From Mucilaginibacter tundrae (lineage in GTDB: Bacteria > Bacteroidota > Bacteroidia > Sphingobacteriales > Sphingobacteriaceae), in the NCBI RefSeq assembly GCF_013408825.1, contig NZ_JACCBZ010000006.1:1-64000 (forward strand): DNA of 64,000 nt. The letters are read 5' to 3'. The translations under genes were made by a program, and so were the position numbers. Each line of letters opens with the position of its first letter. Within the stretch, counting starts at the first letter, position 1. This document shows, one piece after another, positions 8,402 through 15,844 of this stretch. The notes under the pieces were generated by a model. The model saw nothing but the letters and a program-made list of their open reading frames with translations. It was not told the origin of the DNA and searched no databases.

Positions 8402-9574
8402 TTATTTGGCCAATCGTATCCCGGCAAACTGCCATCGTACATTCGTTTGAAAAAAATTCCTATAGGTAATCCTGCTATGGTTAATAGATGTGACTTCTGA
8501 GGCTCCCCGAAGCACCTGTTGATTCACCATGAATTTTCCATTGTATTCTCCAAGCGCTCCCGGAGCTTGTCGGTATCCAGGATATGGTACATAGGCGCTG
8601 GCAGTCCATTCCCATCGGTGGCCCCAGTTAAAGTCTGCGGCCGCAACTTCCCATTCAAACTCTGTCGGTAATCGCATTCCTTTCCAGTTTGCGTATGCAT
8701 AAGCTTCAAAATAACTCACATGGCAAACCGGCTCATCCGGATCGATTGGTAACATACCCCGGAAAGTAAAGTTATGCCATTGACCATTTATAGTGTGCCA
8801 ATAAAGGGGGGCTAAAATGTGGTTCTTCTTTACCCAATCCCAACCCTCGGCATGCCAGTACCTGAAATCCTGGTATCCGCCATTTAGGATGAATTCGAGG
8901 TATTCCGCATTGCTTACCAGGTTGGAACAGATCGCATATGAATTTAAGTAAATTTTGTGCCTGCCTAATTCATTATCCCAGGAGAAACTGTTGCCGTTAT
9001 AGCCAACCTCATAGTTCCCTTCAGGAATAACCAGGATAAAATTTTCAGTTTTTTTAGAAGGAATAGAATAATCGATATCTTTCCGGTATTCGGGAAAAAG
9101 CGGGTTATGTCCAAGGATATATTTAATATCGGTAAATAATAATTCCTGGTGTTGCTGTTCATGATTAAGCCCAAGTATAACGAGGTCTATTACCTCCTGA
9201 GTTAGATCACTCCGTTCTAAAAAATGGGACATCACCACGTCCACGTATTTTCGGTATTTGTAAATGCTATTTACTGTGGGGCGGCTCAAATTTCCGCGGT
9301 CGGTACGAATTACGCGGCTGCCAATGGATTCATAATAGCTATTGAACACGAAATTAAATTCATGATCATAGGGTTCGTATCCAGCTACATGTGGTATCAA
9401 TAAGAAAGTTTCAAAAAACCAGGTCGTATGTCCCAGATGCCATTTTGGGGGACTCACATCAGAGATAGGCTGCACCACATAGTCCTCAATTTCCAATGGC
9501 TTGCAAATTTTTTCCGTAGCGGCCCTGACCTGTGTAAAAGCCGATTTTAAGTCAATATGAGTTGTTGTTTGCAT
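8402..9574 (-). CDS. egtB: Hercynine oxygenase / sulfoxide synthase EgtB
   Basis: EgtB is a non-heme iron enzyme that joins hercynine to cysteine or gamma-glutamylcysteine with O2, forming the sulfoxide intermediate of ergothioneine. The 390-aa protein has an N-terminal DinB-like domain with the iron ligands in WHLGHTTWFFE (His46 or His49) and NHEQQHQE (His138, His142), and a C-terminal formylglycine-synthase-like domain (RLPTEFEWE, HRWEWTASAY, RGAS, RNFF). It begins a five-gene operon with egtD. No egtA, egtC or egtE is seen nearby, so the sulfur donor and the final lyase must be elsewhere or cysteine is used directly. Confidence 0.93.
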   Translation of the reverse strand: MQTTTHIDLKSAFTQVRAATEKICKPLEIEDYVVQPISDVSPPKWHLGHTTWFFETFLLIPHVAGYEPYDHEFNFVFNSYYESIGSRVIRTDRGNLSRPTVNSIYKYRKYVDVVMSHFLERSDLTQEVIDLVILGLNHEQQHQELLFTDIKYILGHNPLFPEYRKDIDYSIPSKKTENFILVIPEGNYEVGYNGNSFSWDNELGRHKIYLNSYAICSNLVSNAEYLEFILNGGYQDFRYWHAEGWDWVKKNHILAPLYWHTINGQWHNFTFRGMLPIDPDEPVCHVSYFEAYAYANWKGMRLPTEFEWEVAAADFNWGHRWEWTASAYVPYPGYRQAPGALGEYNGKFMVNQQVLRGASEVTSINHSRITYRNFFQTNVRWQFAGIRLAK

Positions 9575-9620
9575 TATTATTTACAGTGCTTTTGCCATTA
9601 ATATTCCCTGCTATGTAAAT

Positions 9621-9654
9621 AGCGTTAAGGCATGAATGCTAATGCCTTAACGCT
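9621..9654 (-). terminator. Hairpin between hydrolase A and egtB
   Basis: A perfect 13-bp stem (AGCGTTAAGGCAT and its complement) with an 8-base loop lies just after the stop of hydrolase A and before egtB. It has no long T-run, so it may be a weak terminator or an attenuator ahead of the ergothioneine operon. Confidence 0.5.
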
Positions 9655-9669
9655 GATATGTTGGCTGAT

Positions 9670-10539
9670 TTATTCCGGAAGCTTGCTTAAGAACTCTACG
9701 ATTTCTTCGCCAATCTCCTGAACATGCGTTTCTAATGCGAAATGGCCCGTATCATAAAACTTAACCGTTGCCTTAGGGAGATCACGCTTGAAAGCTTCTG
9801 CACCAGGAGGAAGGAAAAATGGGTCTTTATCGCCCCATACCGCTAGTACTGCGGGCTGACTTTTCCTAAAGTATTCCTGGAAAGTAGGATAAAGCGCCAC
9901 GTTGCTGGCGTAACTTTTAAACAGGTCCAGCTGAATTTCAACATTGCCGGGACGATCAAGGAAATATTGGTCCAGCGTATAAGACTCCGGGGCGACAAGG
10001 GTTGGATCAGCAACTCCGGTAAAATATTGCCACTGTGTCGTTTGGGCTGTTGACATTCCACGCAGGTTATTGCGATTTTCTTCGCTTGGATCTGCCCAAT
10101 ATTTCTGGAATGGGTTCCAGCCTTCGCTGAGGCCCTCTACATACGCATTTCCATTTTGTGAGATGATGCCTGTTACTTTTTCCGGGTTGGCGACTGCAAG
10201 GCGGAAGCCTACAGGAGCACCATAATCAAATACATACAGGGCAAAACGTTTTAATTCCAGCTGATCAATCAGCCCTTGTATATATTTGGTGATATGGTCA
10301 AATGTATACTCAAACTCTGTATTTTTTGGCGCATCCGAATAACCAAAACCTGGAAGGTCGGGTGCGATTACATGATACTTTTCATTCAATAATGGAATTA
10401 AATTACGATACATGTGGGATGAGGTAGGAAATCCATGCAAAAGCAGGATAACCGGTCCATCCTTCGGTCCTGACTCCCGGTAAAAAATTTCAAGATCCTC
10501 AACCTTCGCTTTTAGGTACTTTACAATTTGTGTTTTCAT
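9670..10539 (-). CDS. Alpha/beta hydrolase A (Asp-nucleophile type)
   Basis: A 289-aa alpha/beta hydrolase with the oxyanion motif LLLHGFPTSS (His35-Gly36) and an aspartate nucleophile in VFDYG (Asp105). The acid is probably Asp239 in WGDKD and the base is His266 in YDTGHFALE. An Asp nucleophile is typical of haloalkane dehalogenases and epoxide hydrolases, not of esterases. It is about the same length as, and clearly paralogous to, hydrolases B (10619) and C (12225). An operator copy at 10582-10599 is 43 bases upstream. The substrate is unknown, and epoxide hydrolase or dehalogenase activity is an inference from the nucleophile. Confidence 0.85.
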   Translation of the reverse strand: MKTQIVKYLKAKVEDLEIFYRESGPKDGPVILLLHGFPTSSHMYRNLIPLLNEKYHVIAPDLPGFGYSDAPKNTEFEYTFDHITKYIQGLIDQLELKRFALYVFDYGAPVGFRLAVANPEKVTGIISQNGNAYVEGLSEGWNPFQKYWADPSEENRNNLRGMSTAQTTQWQYFTGVADPTLVAPESYTLDQYFLDRPGNVEIQLDLFKSYASNVALYPTFQEYFRKSQPAVLAVWGDKDPFFLPPGAEAFKRDLPKATVKFYDTGHFALETHVQEIGEEIVEFLSKLPE

Positions 10540-10581
10540 GATGATATTTTTTGATGACTTTAAATGATTAATGACTTATAA

Positions 10582-10599
10582 AAACAGACAACTCTGTAT
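10582..10599. promoter_or_regulatory. TetR-type operator 3 (hydrolase A)
   Basis: AAACAGACAACTCTGTAT matches the seven-site consensus with a single mismatch in the right arm. It lies between the stop of hydrolase B and the start of hydrolase A on the minus strand. No clear -7 box was found beside it. Confidence 0.65.
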
Positions 10600-10618
10600 T
10601 ATAAATGGCAAAATTTTT

Positions 10619-11476
10619 TTATCCCAGGAAGTTTATGATCTCTTCAGCAATTTCCCCATGGCATTCTTCTAAAGCCAAATGGCTGGTATCATAGACATGA
10701 AGCTCCGCTGTTGGAACGTCGGCCTTGATTGCCTCTGCAGCCGATAACGGGAAAAAAACATCATTTTTACCCCATACCAACAACATTCTTGGCTGGGTTT
10801 CTTTCAACCATTTTTGCCATTCAGGATATAAAGCAACATTGCTGGCATAATCGTGTAACAGGTCTAATTGGAGTTCTTCCTGGCCGGGACGGCTTAAATG
10901 ATGCAGTGCATTCATATAATGGTCCGGGTTAATTTTGCCGGGATCTTTAGCACCTTCCAAGAAAAAGAGTTTGATACCGTCAAGCGTTAAAAGCGGTTTC
11001 ACCAATTTTTCAGTTTCTTCATTCCTGTTTGTAAGAAAAGGTTCCGCATTCGCCATTGCAGGGCCAAGACCTTGTTCATAGGCGTTTGAATTTTGCAGTA
11101 TTATATTCTTAAACAAATTTTTCCTTCGGGTAGCGATACGGAACGTTACCGGACCTCCGTAACCAATAGCGTATACATTAGGATTTTGGAGACCAAGTTG
11201 ATCGATGAATTTCTCAACGGTTTTTGAAATGTTATCAAACGTATATTCATAGTCTTTTTGATCAGGCACGTCACTTTGTCCAAATCCGGGATAATCAGGT
11301 GCAATTAGGTAATACTTATCCTGAAGGTCTTCCATTAATTCCTGGAACGCGCTGGAGGAATTAGGAACACCATTTAAAAAAATGATTGGTTGTTTTAAAG
11401 GATCACCTGCTTCCCTGTAAAAGATATTGATACCTTCCACATTTAGAGTTTTAAAACTCACTGATTGCTTTTTCAT
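10619..11476 (-). CDS. Alpha/beta hydrolase B, nucleophile replaced by Gly
   Basis: A 285-aa paralog of hydrolases A and C that aligns with them without gaps over the catalytic positions. The base (His266 in YDTSHLALE) and the acid (Asp239 in WGKND) are kept. The nucleophile position is Gly105 (AIGYGGP in place of VFDYGAP), and the oxyanion HG is NG (Asn35-Gly36). The Gly codon is GGT, one base from GAT (Asp). It is therefore probably inactive as a hydrolase and may be a ligand-binding or regulatory protein, or use another mechanism. It follows tetR-B by 87 bases on the same strand and may share its transcript. Confidence 0.8.
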   Translation of the reverse strand: MKKQSVSFKTLNVEGINIFYREAGDPLKQPIIFLNGVPNSSSAFQELMEDLQDKYYLIAPDYPGFGQSDVPDQKDYEYTFDNISKTVEKFIDQLGLQNPNVYAIGYGGPVTFRIATRRKNLFKNIILQNSNAYEQGLGPAMANAEPFLTNRNEETEKLVKPLLTLDGIKLFFLEGAKDPGKINPDHYMNALHHLSRPGQEELQLDLLHDYASNVALYPEWQKWLKETQPRMLLVWGKNDVFFPLSAAEAIKADVPTAELHVYDTSHLALEECHGEIAEEIINFLG

Positions 11477-11563
11477 AGTTGTTAATTTTACTGTTTGTAG
11501 CTTTTGTCTTATGACAAATTATTTATTAAAATCAAGTAATTGTTTGCTCTCTATTAAATCGTT

Positions 11564-12103
11564 TTAAATTATTTTACGAATTACATTCTTAGCCGTAACG
11601 ATAGGCCAATGGTCATTATGAACTTTATTGGCAATTAAGGCGCCCTCAAATAAAGTATAGATTTCATCTGCCAAGCCTGCTCTATGAAGAGGCGCCAAAA
11701 TCTCCTCGAAAAGTGCACGAACCGTATCTTTCTGTTTTTTTACGATCTCCTTGATTTTGACCGCATCCTCGGGTAACTCATAGACCATATTTAAAAAGTG
11801 ACAACCGTAGAATTCATTTTGCTGAACTAACCGTTCCAAATACTCAAAGATGGACAGGATCTTATCCTTAGGGATGGTGTACTTATCGGCAGCTTCCTTT
11901 AATCCGTTTAAAGTATCCTTTCCTGTCACTTCTAAATAGACTATCAGCAAATCCTCCTTTGCACGAAAATGCTGATAAAGGGATGACTTCGAGATATCAG
12001 CTTCCTCAATAATTTGATTAATGCCGGTATTACTATAACCCTGTTTATAAAACAGTCGAATAGACGTATTAACGATTGCATCCCTGATTGATCTTTTTTT
12101 CAT
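11564..12103 (-). CDS. TetR/AcrR-family regulator B
   Basis: A 179-aa TetR repressor closely related to TetR-A (2744-3295). The helix-turn-helix lies at residues 6-50 (IRLFYKQGYSNTGINQIIEE, SSLYQHFRAKED), the ligand domain has FYGCHFLN at about residue 98, and LFEGALIANKVH is near the end. The operator at 12132-12149 lies 28 bases upstream, and the -7-like box TACTTTTG ends four bases before the ATG. Autoregulation and cross-regulation with TetR-A are inferred from the shared operator. Hydrolase B lies directly downstream. Confidence 0.9.
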   Translation of the reverse strand: MKKRSIRDAIVNTSIRLFYKQGYSNTGINQIIEEADISKSSLYQHFRAKEDLLIVYLEVTGKDTLNGLKEAADKYTIPKDKILSIFEYLERLVQQNEFYGCHFLNMVYELPEDAVKIKEIVKKQKDTVRALFEEILAPLHRAGLADEIYTLFEGALIANKVHNDHWPIVTAKNVIRKII

Positions 12104-12107
12104 TATT

Positions 12108-12138
12108 CAAAAGTATGTAATAATTACAATAAAACAGA
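12108..12138 (-). promoter_or_regulatory. Promoter of tetR-B overlapping the operator
   Basis: TACTTTTG (12115 to 12108) is preceded at exactly 19 bases by TCTG (12138 to 12135), which is part of the operator half-site. This is the same geometry as in the dehalogenase promoter. The -7 box ends four bases from the ATG, so the mRNA may be leaderless. Confidence 0.55.
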
Positions 12139-12149
12139 CAAGTCTGTTT
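12132..12149. promoter_or_regulatory. TetR-type operator 4 (tetR-B)
   Basis: AAACAGACAAGTCTGTTT is a perfect palindrome, extended to 24 bp by flanking ATA/TAT. In the gene's direction the centre reads CTTG, identical to the tetR-A operator. It also lies downstream of hydrolase C, whose stop codon is at 12225. Confidence 0.8.
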
Positions 12150-12224
12150 TATATATATTTATTTTTTAGATGAGTGTTTAATTAGAGTGCTGATTGTCAA
12201 TATATTAATTTTATTTGTCATCCT

Positions 12225-13094
12225 TTATTTTGGAAGTGTTTTTAGGAACTTTACGATTTCAAGACATATCTCATCCATTTTAGTCTCTAATGCGAAATGC
12301 CCGGCATTAAAAAACTTTATAATCGCATCAGGCAAATCACGTTTAAAAGCGTTTGCACCCGCAGGTATGAAGTAAGGATCGTTTTCACCCCATACTGCTA
12401 AAAGCGGTGGCTGAAAAGTCCGGAAATATTCCTGAAAAGATGGGTATAATTCGACATTGGATGCATAGTCCTTAAACAGGTCCAGCTGGGCTTCTTCGTT
12501 ATCAGGACGGTCCATAAAAATCTGGTCAAGGGTGTAGGCTTCCGGTGCCACTAAAGTTTTGTCTTCCGCGCCTGTAAAGTACTGCCATTGGATCGCGGCT
12601 GCATTTGACGGAGACCTTAAGTTATTGCGGTTTTCTTCGGAAGGATCAGCCCAATATTTTTTAACAATCGCCCATCCATCACTTAAACCTTCCTCATAAG
12701 CATTTCCATTTTGTGAAATAATCCCGGTTATTTTACGCGGATTTGCTGCCGCTAAACGATAGCCTACCGGTGCTCCATAATCAAAAACCTGAATAGCGAA
12801 ACGTTTAAGATCCAGGTGATCGATCAGAGCCTGAACATACCTAGTCAGGTTATCGAATGTATAATCAAAGGATTTATAATGAGGCGCGTCGGAAAAACCA
12901 TACCCTATAAGGTCCGGTGCTATCACATGGTTTTGATCACTAAGCCGGTTTATCAGGTTCCGGTACATGTGAGAAGATGTGGGGTAACCATGTAATAACA
13001 AAATGGTTGGCGCATCTTTTGAACCCGCCTCTCTATAAAAGACATTATAACCTTCCAATTTTACGGTCTGGTATTTTATTTTTGTCAAACTCAT
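12225..13094 (-). CDS. Alpha/beta hydrolase C (Asp-nucleophile type)
   Basis: A 289-aa alpha/beta hydrolase closely similar to hydrolase A. It has HG at residues 35-36 (LLLHGYPTSS), nucleophile Asp105 in VFDYGAPVG, acid Asp239 in WGENDP and His266 in FNAGHFALE. It is the third gene after the LLM monooxygenase and flavin reductase, with only 34 bases to the latter. This suggests that it hydrolyses a product of the monooxygenase or belongs to the same detoxification route. Dehalogenase or epoxide-hydrolase chemistry is inferred from the Asp nucleophile. Confidence 0.85.
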   Translation of the reverse strand: MSLTKIKYQTVKLEGYNVFYREAGSKDAPTILLLHGYPTSSHMYRNLINRLSDQNHVIAPDLIGYGFSDAPHYKSFDYTFDNLTRYVQALIDHLDLKRFAIQVFDYGAPVGYRLAAANPRKITGIISQNGNAYEEGLSDGWAIVKKYWADPSEENRNNLRSPSNAAAIQWQYFTGAEDKTLVAPEAYTLDQIFMDRPDNEEAQLDLFKDYASNVELYPSFQEYFRTFQPPLLAVWGENDPYFIPAGANAFKRDLPDAIIKFFNAGHFALETKMDEICLEIVKFLKTLPK

Positions 13095-13128
13095 AATGTA
13101 GATTTTTTAAATGATTCTGCCGGATATT

Positions 13129-13674
13129 TTATGTGGTAACTACTGGACCGCCCATTGAATAAAACTTAGATTTAAACCATAATAAAGGACTCCCCTGGTC
13201 ACAAATCCTTATACTTTCCACTTTTCCTATAACGATGGCGTGGTCATGACGCTCCAGCGATTCTTCAAGGGTACAGTCAATCGATGCGAGGGCATCCTTT
13301 AACACCTGGGTGCCAGTAGGCAATCCAATCCATTCCGCGCCCTCATAACGGGCTTCACCCTTTATCCCGCCAAATCCGGTAAAACGGCTGGCTATGGCAT
13401 CTTCGCCTTCGCGCATGAAATTAACCCCAAACCGGTGGGTTTTTGATAGTACCGCCCAGGAAGAGGAGGTCAGGCTGATACAAAGAATTATACGTGGCGG
13501 CTCAGCCGAAAATGAGGAAACAGAGGTCGCGACAAAGCCTGTCCTGTTATATTCATCACCAACGGTAATAATGGAAACCGCGCCGGCGAGTTCCCTCATT
13601 GCCTGGCGAAATTGCTGAACCGGAACGTCTGTAGTGTTCGGTGTCGTGTTTTCTGTAGGTGCTGCGCTATTCAT
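13129..13674 (-). CDS. Flavin reductase (FMN reductase-like partner)
   Basis: A 181-aa flavin reductase of the HpaC/DmoB-like family. It has the FMN-binding region TGFVATSVSSFSAEPPRIILCIS (about residues 45-67) and a C-terminal LLWFKSKFYSMGG. Such proteins use NAD(P)H to make free reduced FMN for a monooxygenase partner. The neighbouring LLM-class gene (18 bases upstream) is the obvious partner, forming a two-component monooxygenase. It is likely transcribed from the operator-controlled promoter at 15070-15122. Confidence 0.85.
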   Translation of the reverse strand: MNSAAPTENTTPNTTDVPVQQFRQAMRELAGAVSIITVGDEYNRTGFVATSVSSFSAEPPRIILCISLTSSSWAVLSKTHRFGVNFMREGEDAIASRFTGFGGIKGEARYEGAEWIGLPTGTQVLKDALASIDCTLEESLERHDHAIVIGKVESIRICDQGSPLLWFKSKFYSMGGPVVTT

Positions 13675-13692
13675 AGGAAATAACTGTTATGT

Positions 13693-15024
13693 TTATTTTG
13701 AAAATTGATTGACTGGCCTAGGAAGATTTAAACGGTCGCGTAATGTTCCCGGAGCGTATTGCGATGGAACCAAGTTCCTGCGGCGTAACTCAGGGATAAC
13801 ATCCCGCATGAAATTCATCCACTCCTCCGGAATTGTTGGAAACATCAGGTTAAACCCGTCGGCTGCTTTTGCTGTGAACCATTCCTCCAATTGATCTGCA
13901 ATTTGTTTCGGTGTTCCCTTTATGGTCGGTGCAGTGCCGACATTAGCCACTAATTTGGCAACTTCCCTAATCGTCAGCCCTTCACTCTGGTATTGTTTCA
14001 CTTTTACCAGGTTGGTGCGCTGGCCGTTAAAGCTGGCTTCATCTGGCAGGGCCGGAATAGGTCCGTCGATCGGGTATCCCGAAAGATCCATTCCTACCCA
14101 ATATGAAACCAGGTCAATTCCTACCTGTTCAGGGACAAGTTTTTCGAGTAAAGCCTCCTTTTCCGCAGCTTCGTCCATTGACGACGCGACAATAGGTAGA
14201 ATGCCCGGTAAAATCTTTAAAGCAGAAGCAGGCCTGCCAAATTTTTCCAGCCTGCGGTTAAAATCTTCCCGATATTCCTGACCTTCTTTAATACTGCGCA
14301 ACAGCGCAAAGTTCAGGTCAGCATGTTTTGCTGCTAAATTCCGGCCGTCATCTGATCCACCGGCTTGAACAATAACAGGGTACCCCTGTACCGGGCGAGG
14401 TACATTAAGCGGGCCCCTTACCTTAAAGAATTCGCCCTCGAAGTTTAGGTGATGTACTTTATCCTTGTCTGCAAAAATTCCGCTGGCCTTATCCATCAGG
14501 ATGGCCTCATCCTCCCAACTATCCCATAATTCTTTAGCAAGCGTAATATATTCGGCGGCGCGGGAATAACGGTTGCTGTGCTCAATGCTTGCATCCCTGC
14601 CGAAATTCCTGGCTTCTTCGTCCATACCGGATGTTACCACATTCCAGCCCGATCTTCCATGGCTAAGATGATCCAACGATGCGAAGCTACGGGCAAGATT
14701 ATAAGGTAATGAATAAGAGGCCGAAACGGTAGAAATCAGTCCAATATTTTTAGTTACAGCAGATAGTGCTGCCAAAAGTGTTATCGGCTCTAAACGGGCA
14801 TTCGCATAGCTTGGGATATTGCTTGGAAAAGAATCCCATATACCTACGTGATCAGCTAAAAATATGGCATCAATGCAAGCGTCTTCAGCAGCCAAAACAA
14901 GTTTTTTATAATACTCCAGGTCAAATATTTCTTTCCCGGCTGCAGACGGATATCGCCAAGAAACACGGTTATCTCCCTGCGGATTAAAAAAGAAAGCGGT
15001 TAGAATCAAATGGTTGTTTTCCAT
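13693..15024 (-). CDS. LLM-class FMN-dependent monooxygenase (NtaA/DmoA-like)
   Basis: A 443-aa luciferase-like flavin-dependent monooxygenase. The N-terminus (LTAFFFNPQGDNRVSWRYP), the GRSGWNVVTS motif and the conserved QAGGSDDGR and PHxPEEW-like end match the nitrilotriacetate/DszA/DmoA group, which oxidises small amines, sulfides or sulfonates with reduced FMN. The start at 15024 is chosen because the -7-like box TAGCTTTG (15077 to 15070) lies between it and the longer frame start at 15072. Together with the flavin reductase at 13129 it forms a two-component system. The substrate is unknown. Confidence 0.85.
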   Translation of the reverse strand: MENNHLILTAFFFNPQGDNRVSWRYPSAAGKEIFDLEYYKKLVLAAEDACIDAIFLADHVGIWDSFPSNIPSYANARLEPITLLAALSAVTKNIGLISTVSASYSLPYNLARSFASLDHLSHGRSGWNVVTSGMDEEARNFGRDASIEHSNRYSRAAEYITLAKELWDSWEDEAILMDKASGIFADKDKVHHLNFEGEFFKVRGPLNVPRPVQGYPVIVQAGGSDDGRNLAAKHADLNFALLRSIKEGQEYREDFNRRLEKFGRPASALKILPGILPIVASSMDEAAEKEALLEKLVPEQVGIDLVSYWVGMDLSGYPIDGPIPALPDEASFNGQRTNLVKVKQYQSEGLTIREVAKLVANVGTAPTIKGTPKQIADQLEEWFTAKAADGFNLMFPTIPEEWMNFMRDVIPELRRRNLVPSQYAPGTLRDRLNLPRPVNQFSK

Positions 15025-15069
15025 GAGAGGGTTGTTTAGTTTTAAAATATGATTGATGTAATAACTATT

Positions 15070-15122
15070 CAAAGCTAATTAAAAATTATAAAAACAGAGT
15101 TGTCTGTTTTTATAATTTTTAA
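15070..15122. promoter_or_regulatory. Promoter and TetR-type operator 5 with 44-bp palindrome (LLM operon)
   Basis: The core AAACAGAGTTGTCTGTTT is at 15092-15109. The palindrome extends perfectly to 20-bp arms from 15079 to 15122 around a 4-base GTTG centre. A minus-strand TAGCTTTG -7-like box (15077 to 15070) is directly downstream, with TCTG 17 bases before it. The transcript would start near 15064 and give a leader of about 40 bases before the ATG at 15024. Confidence 0.8.
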
Positions 15123-15844
15123 AAAACGATTACATTGAATCAAGTTCAGGGTTGCCCGCTGGTATGCATCGCTTAGGTATCCTTTTATCTCCCAGCTGGT
15201 TAAAGAAGAAGTTTATGACCACCAAATATTTCTCTTTCATGGTATGTTTATTTAGTTATCAACCGATTATTGATGCAGCGCAATGAAATTCGTTCTTCAC
15301 TAACCCTGTTCAGGCTTTAAGAAAGGCAAACGTTGGACCATTTACCCCATGAAGCCATAAATTCGCTTATTTTAAGCCACATTTCCCTTTGTGCCAATAA
15401 CGGGGTACGATCGTTGATGCGGATTAACGAATTAGCCATCGCCAATTGGCGAAATTCAGTGATATGACGAACTATAATAGCATCGAAAAAAGCCGTGGTT
15501 ATCAACCTGCATAAAAAAAATTAAAAGGATAAAAGATACAAGCGGTCTACCCGCAAATTCAACTTATACAACATTCACAAGAAAACCAATTAAGAAAATT
15601 TACACCGGGTTCAAATTCTTAGCTTAAGAATTAAAGTCCCCTTTCGAGGGATTGAATTACAAAAAAATTATTAAAGAATGATATTTGCATCCTTCGAGGT
15701 TGAAATATAAATTTTAAAGAAATGGGATTGGTTCTAAAAAAAGACCTTAATAAGGCATAAACTAGGAAACAGTCACTTGTGGAATATTTAATTCACGCGA
15801 TATTTGTATAACTTCATTGTAAATTTAGGAGCAGAAATGCGGTT
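15123..15844. other. Long spacer between LLM operon and response regulator
   Basis: No clear gene is seen. There is a minus-strand frame of 36 codons at 15130-15240 (MKEKYLVVINFFF...) and a 62-codon frame at 15317-15505. Both lack a recognisable product. A CGATATTTG sequence about 45 bases before 15845 is a possible promoter of the response regulator. A short CCCTTTCGAGGG hairpin is near 15640. Confidence 0.4.
15130..15240 (-). CDS. Possible small protein (36 aa), unknown
   Basis: A 36-codon frame starts at 15240 and stops directly before the 44-bp operator palindrome. The predicted peptide has a hydrophobic stretch (YLVVINFFF) and a basic middle with one Cys (KRIPKRCIPAG). There is no matching partner gene and no Shine-Dalgarno site. 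It may be chance. Confidence 0.2.
   Translation of the reverse strand: MKEKYLVVINFFFNQLGDKRIPKRCIPAGNPELDSM

Noticed and set aside
15025..15072. Upstream start for the LLM monooxygenase
   Set aside because: The extra 16 residues would lie upstream of or within the inferred transcription start and do not resemble the family.
15317..15505. 62-codon minus-strand frame
   Set aside because: No recognisable domain, no promoter and no partner gene. It lies in a long spacer and is best left as chance.
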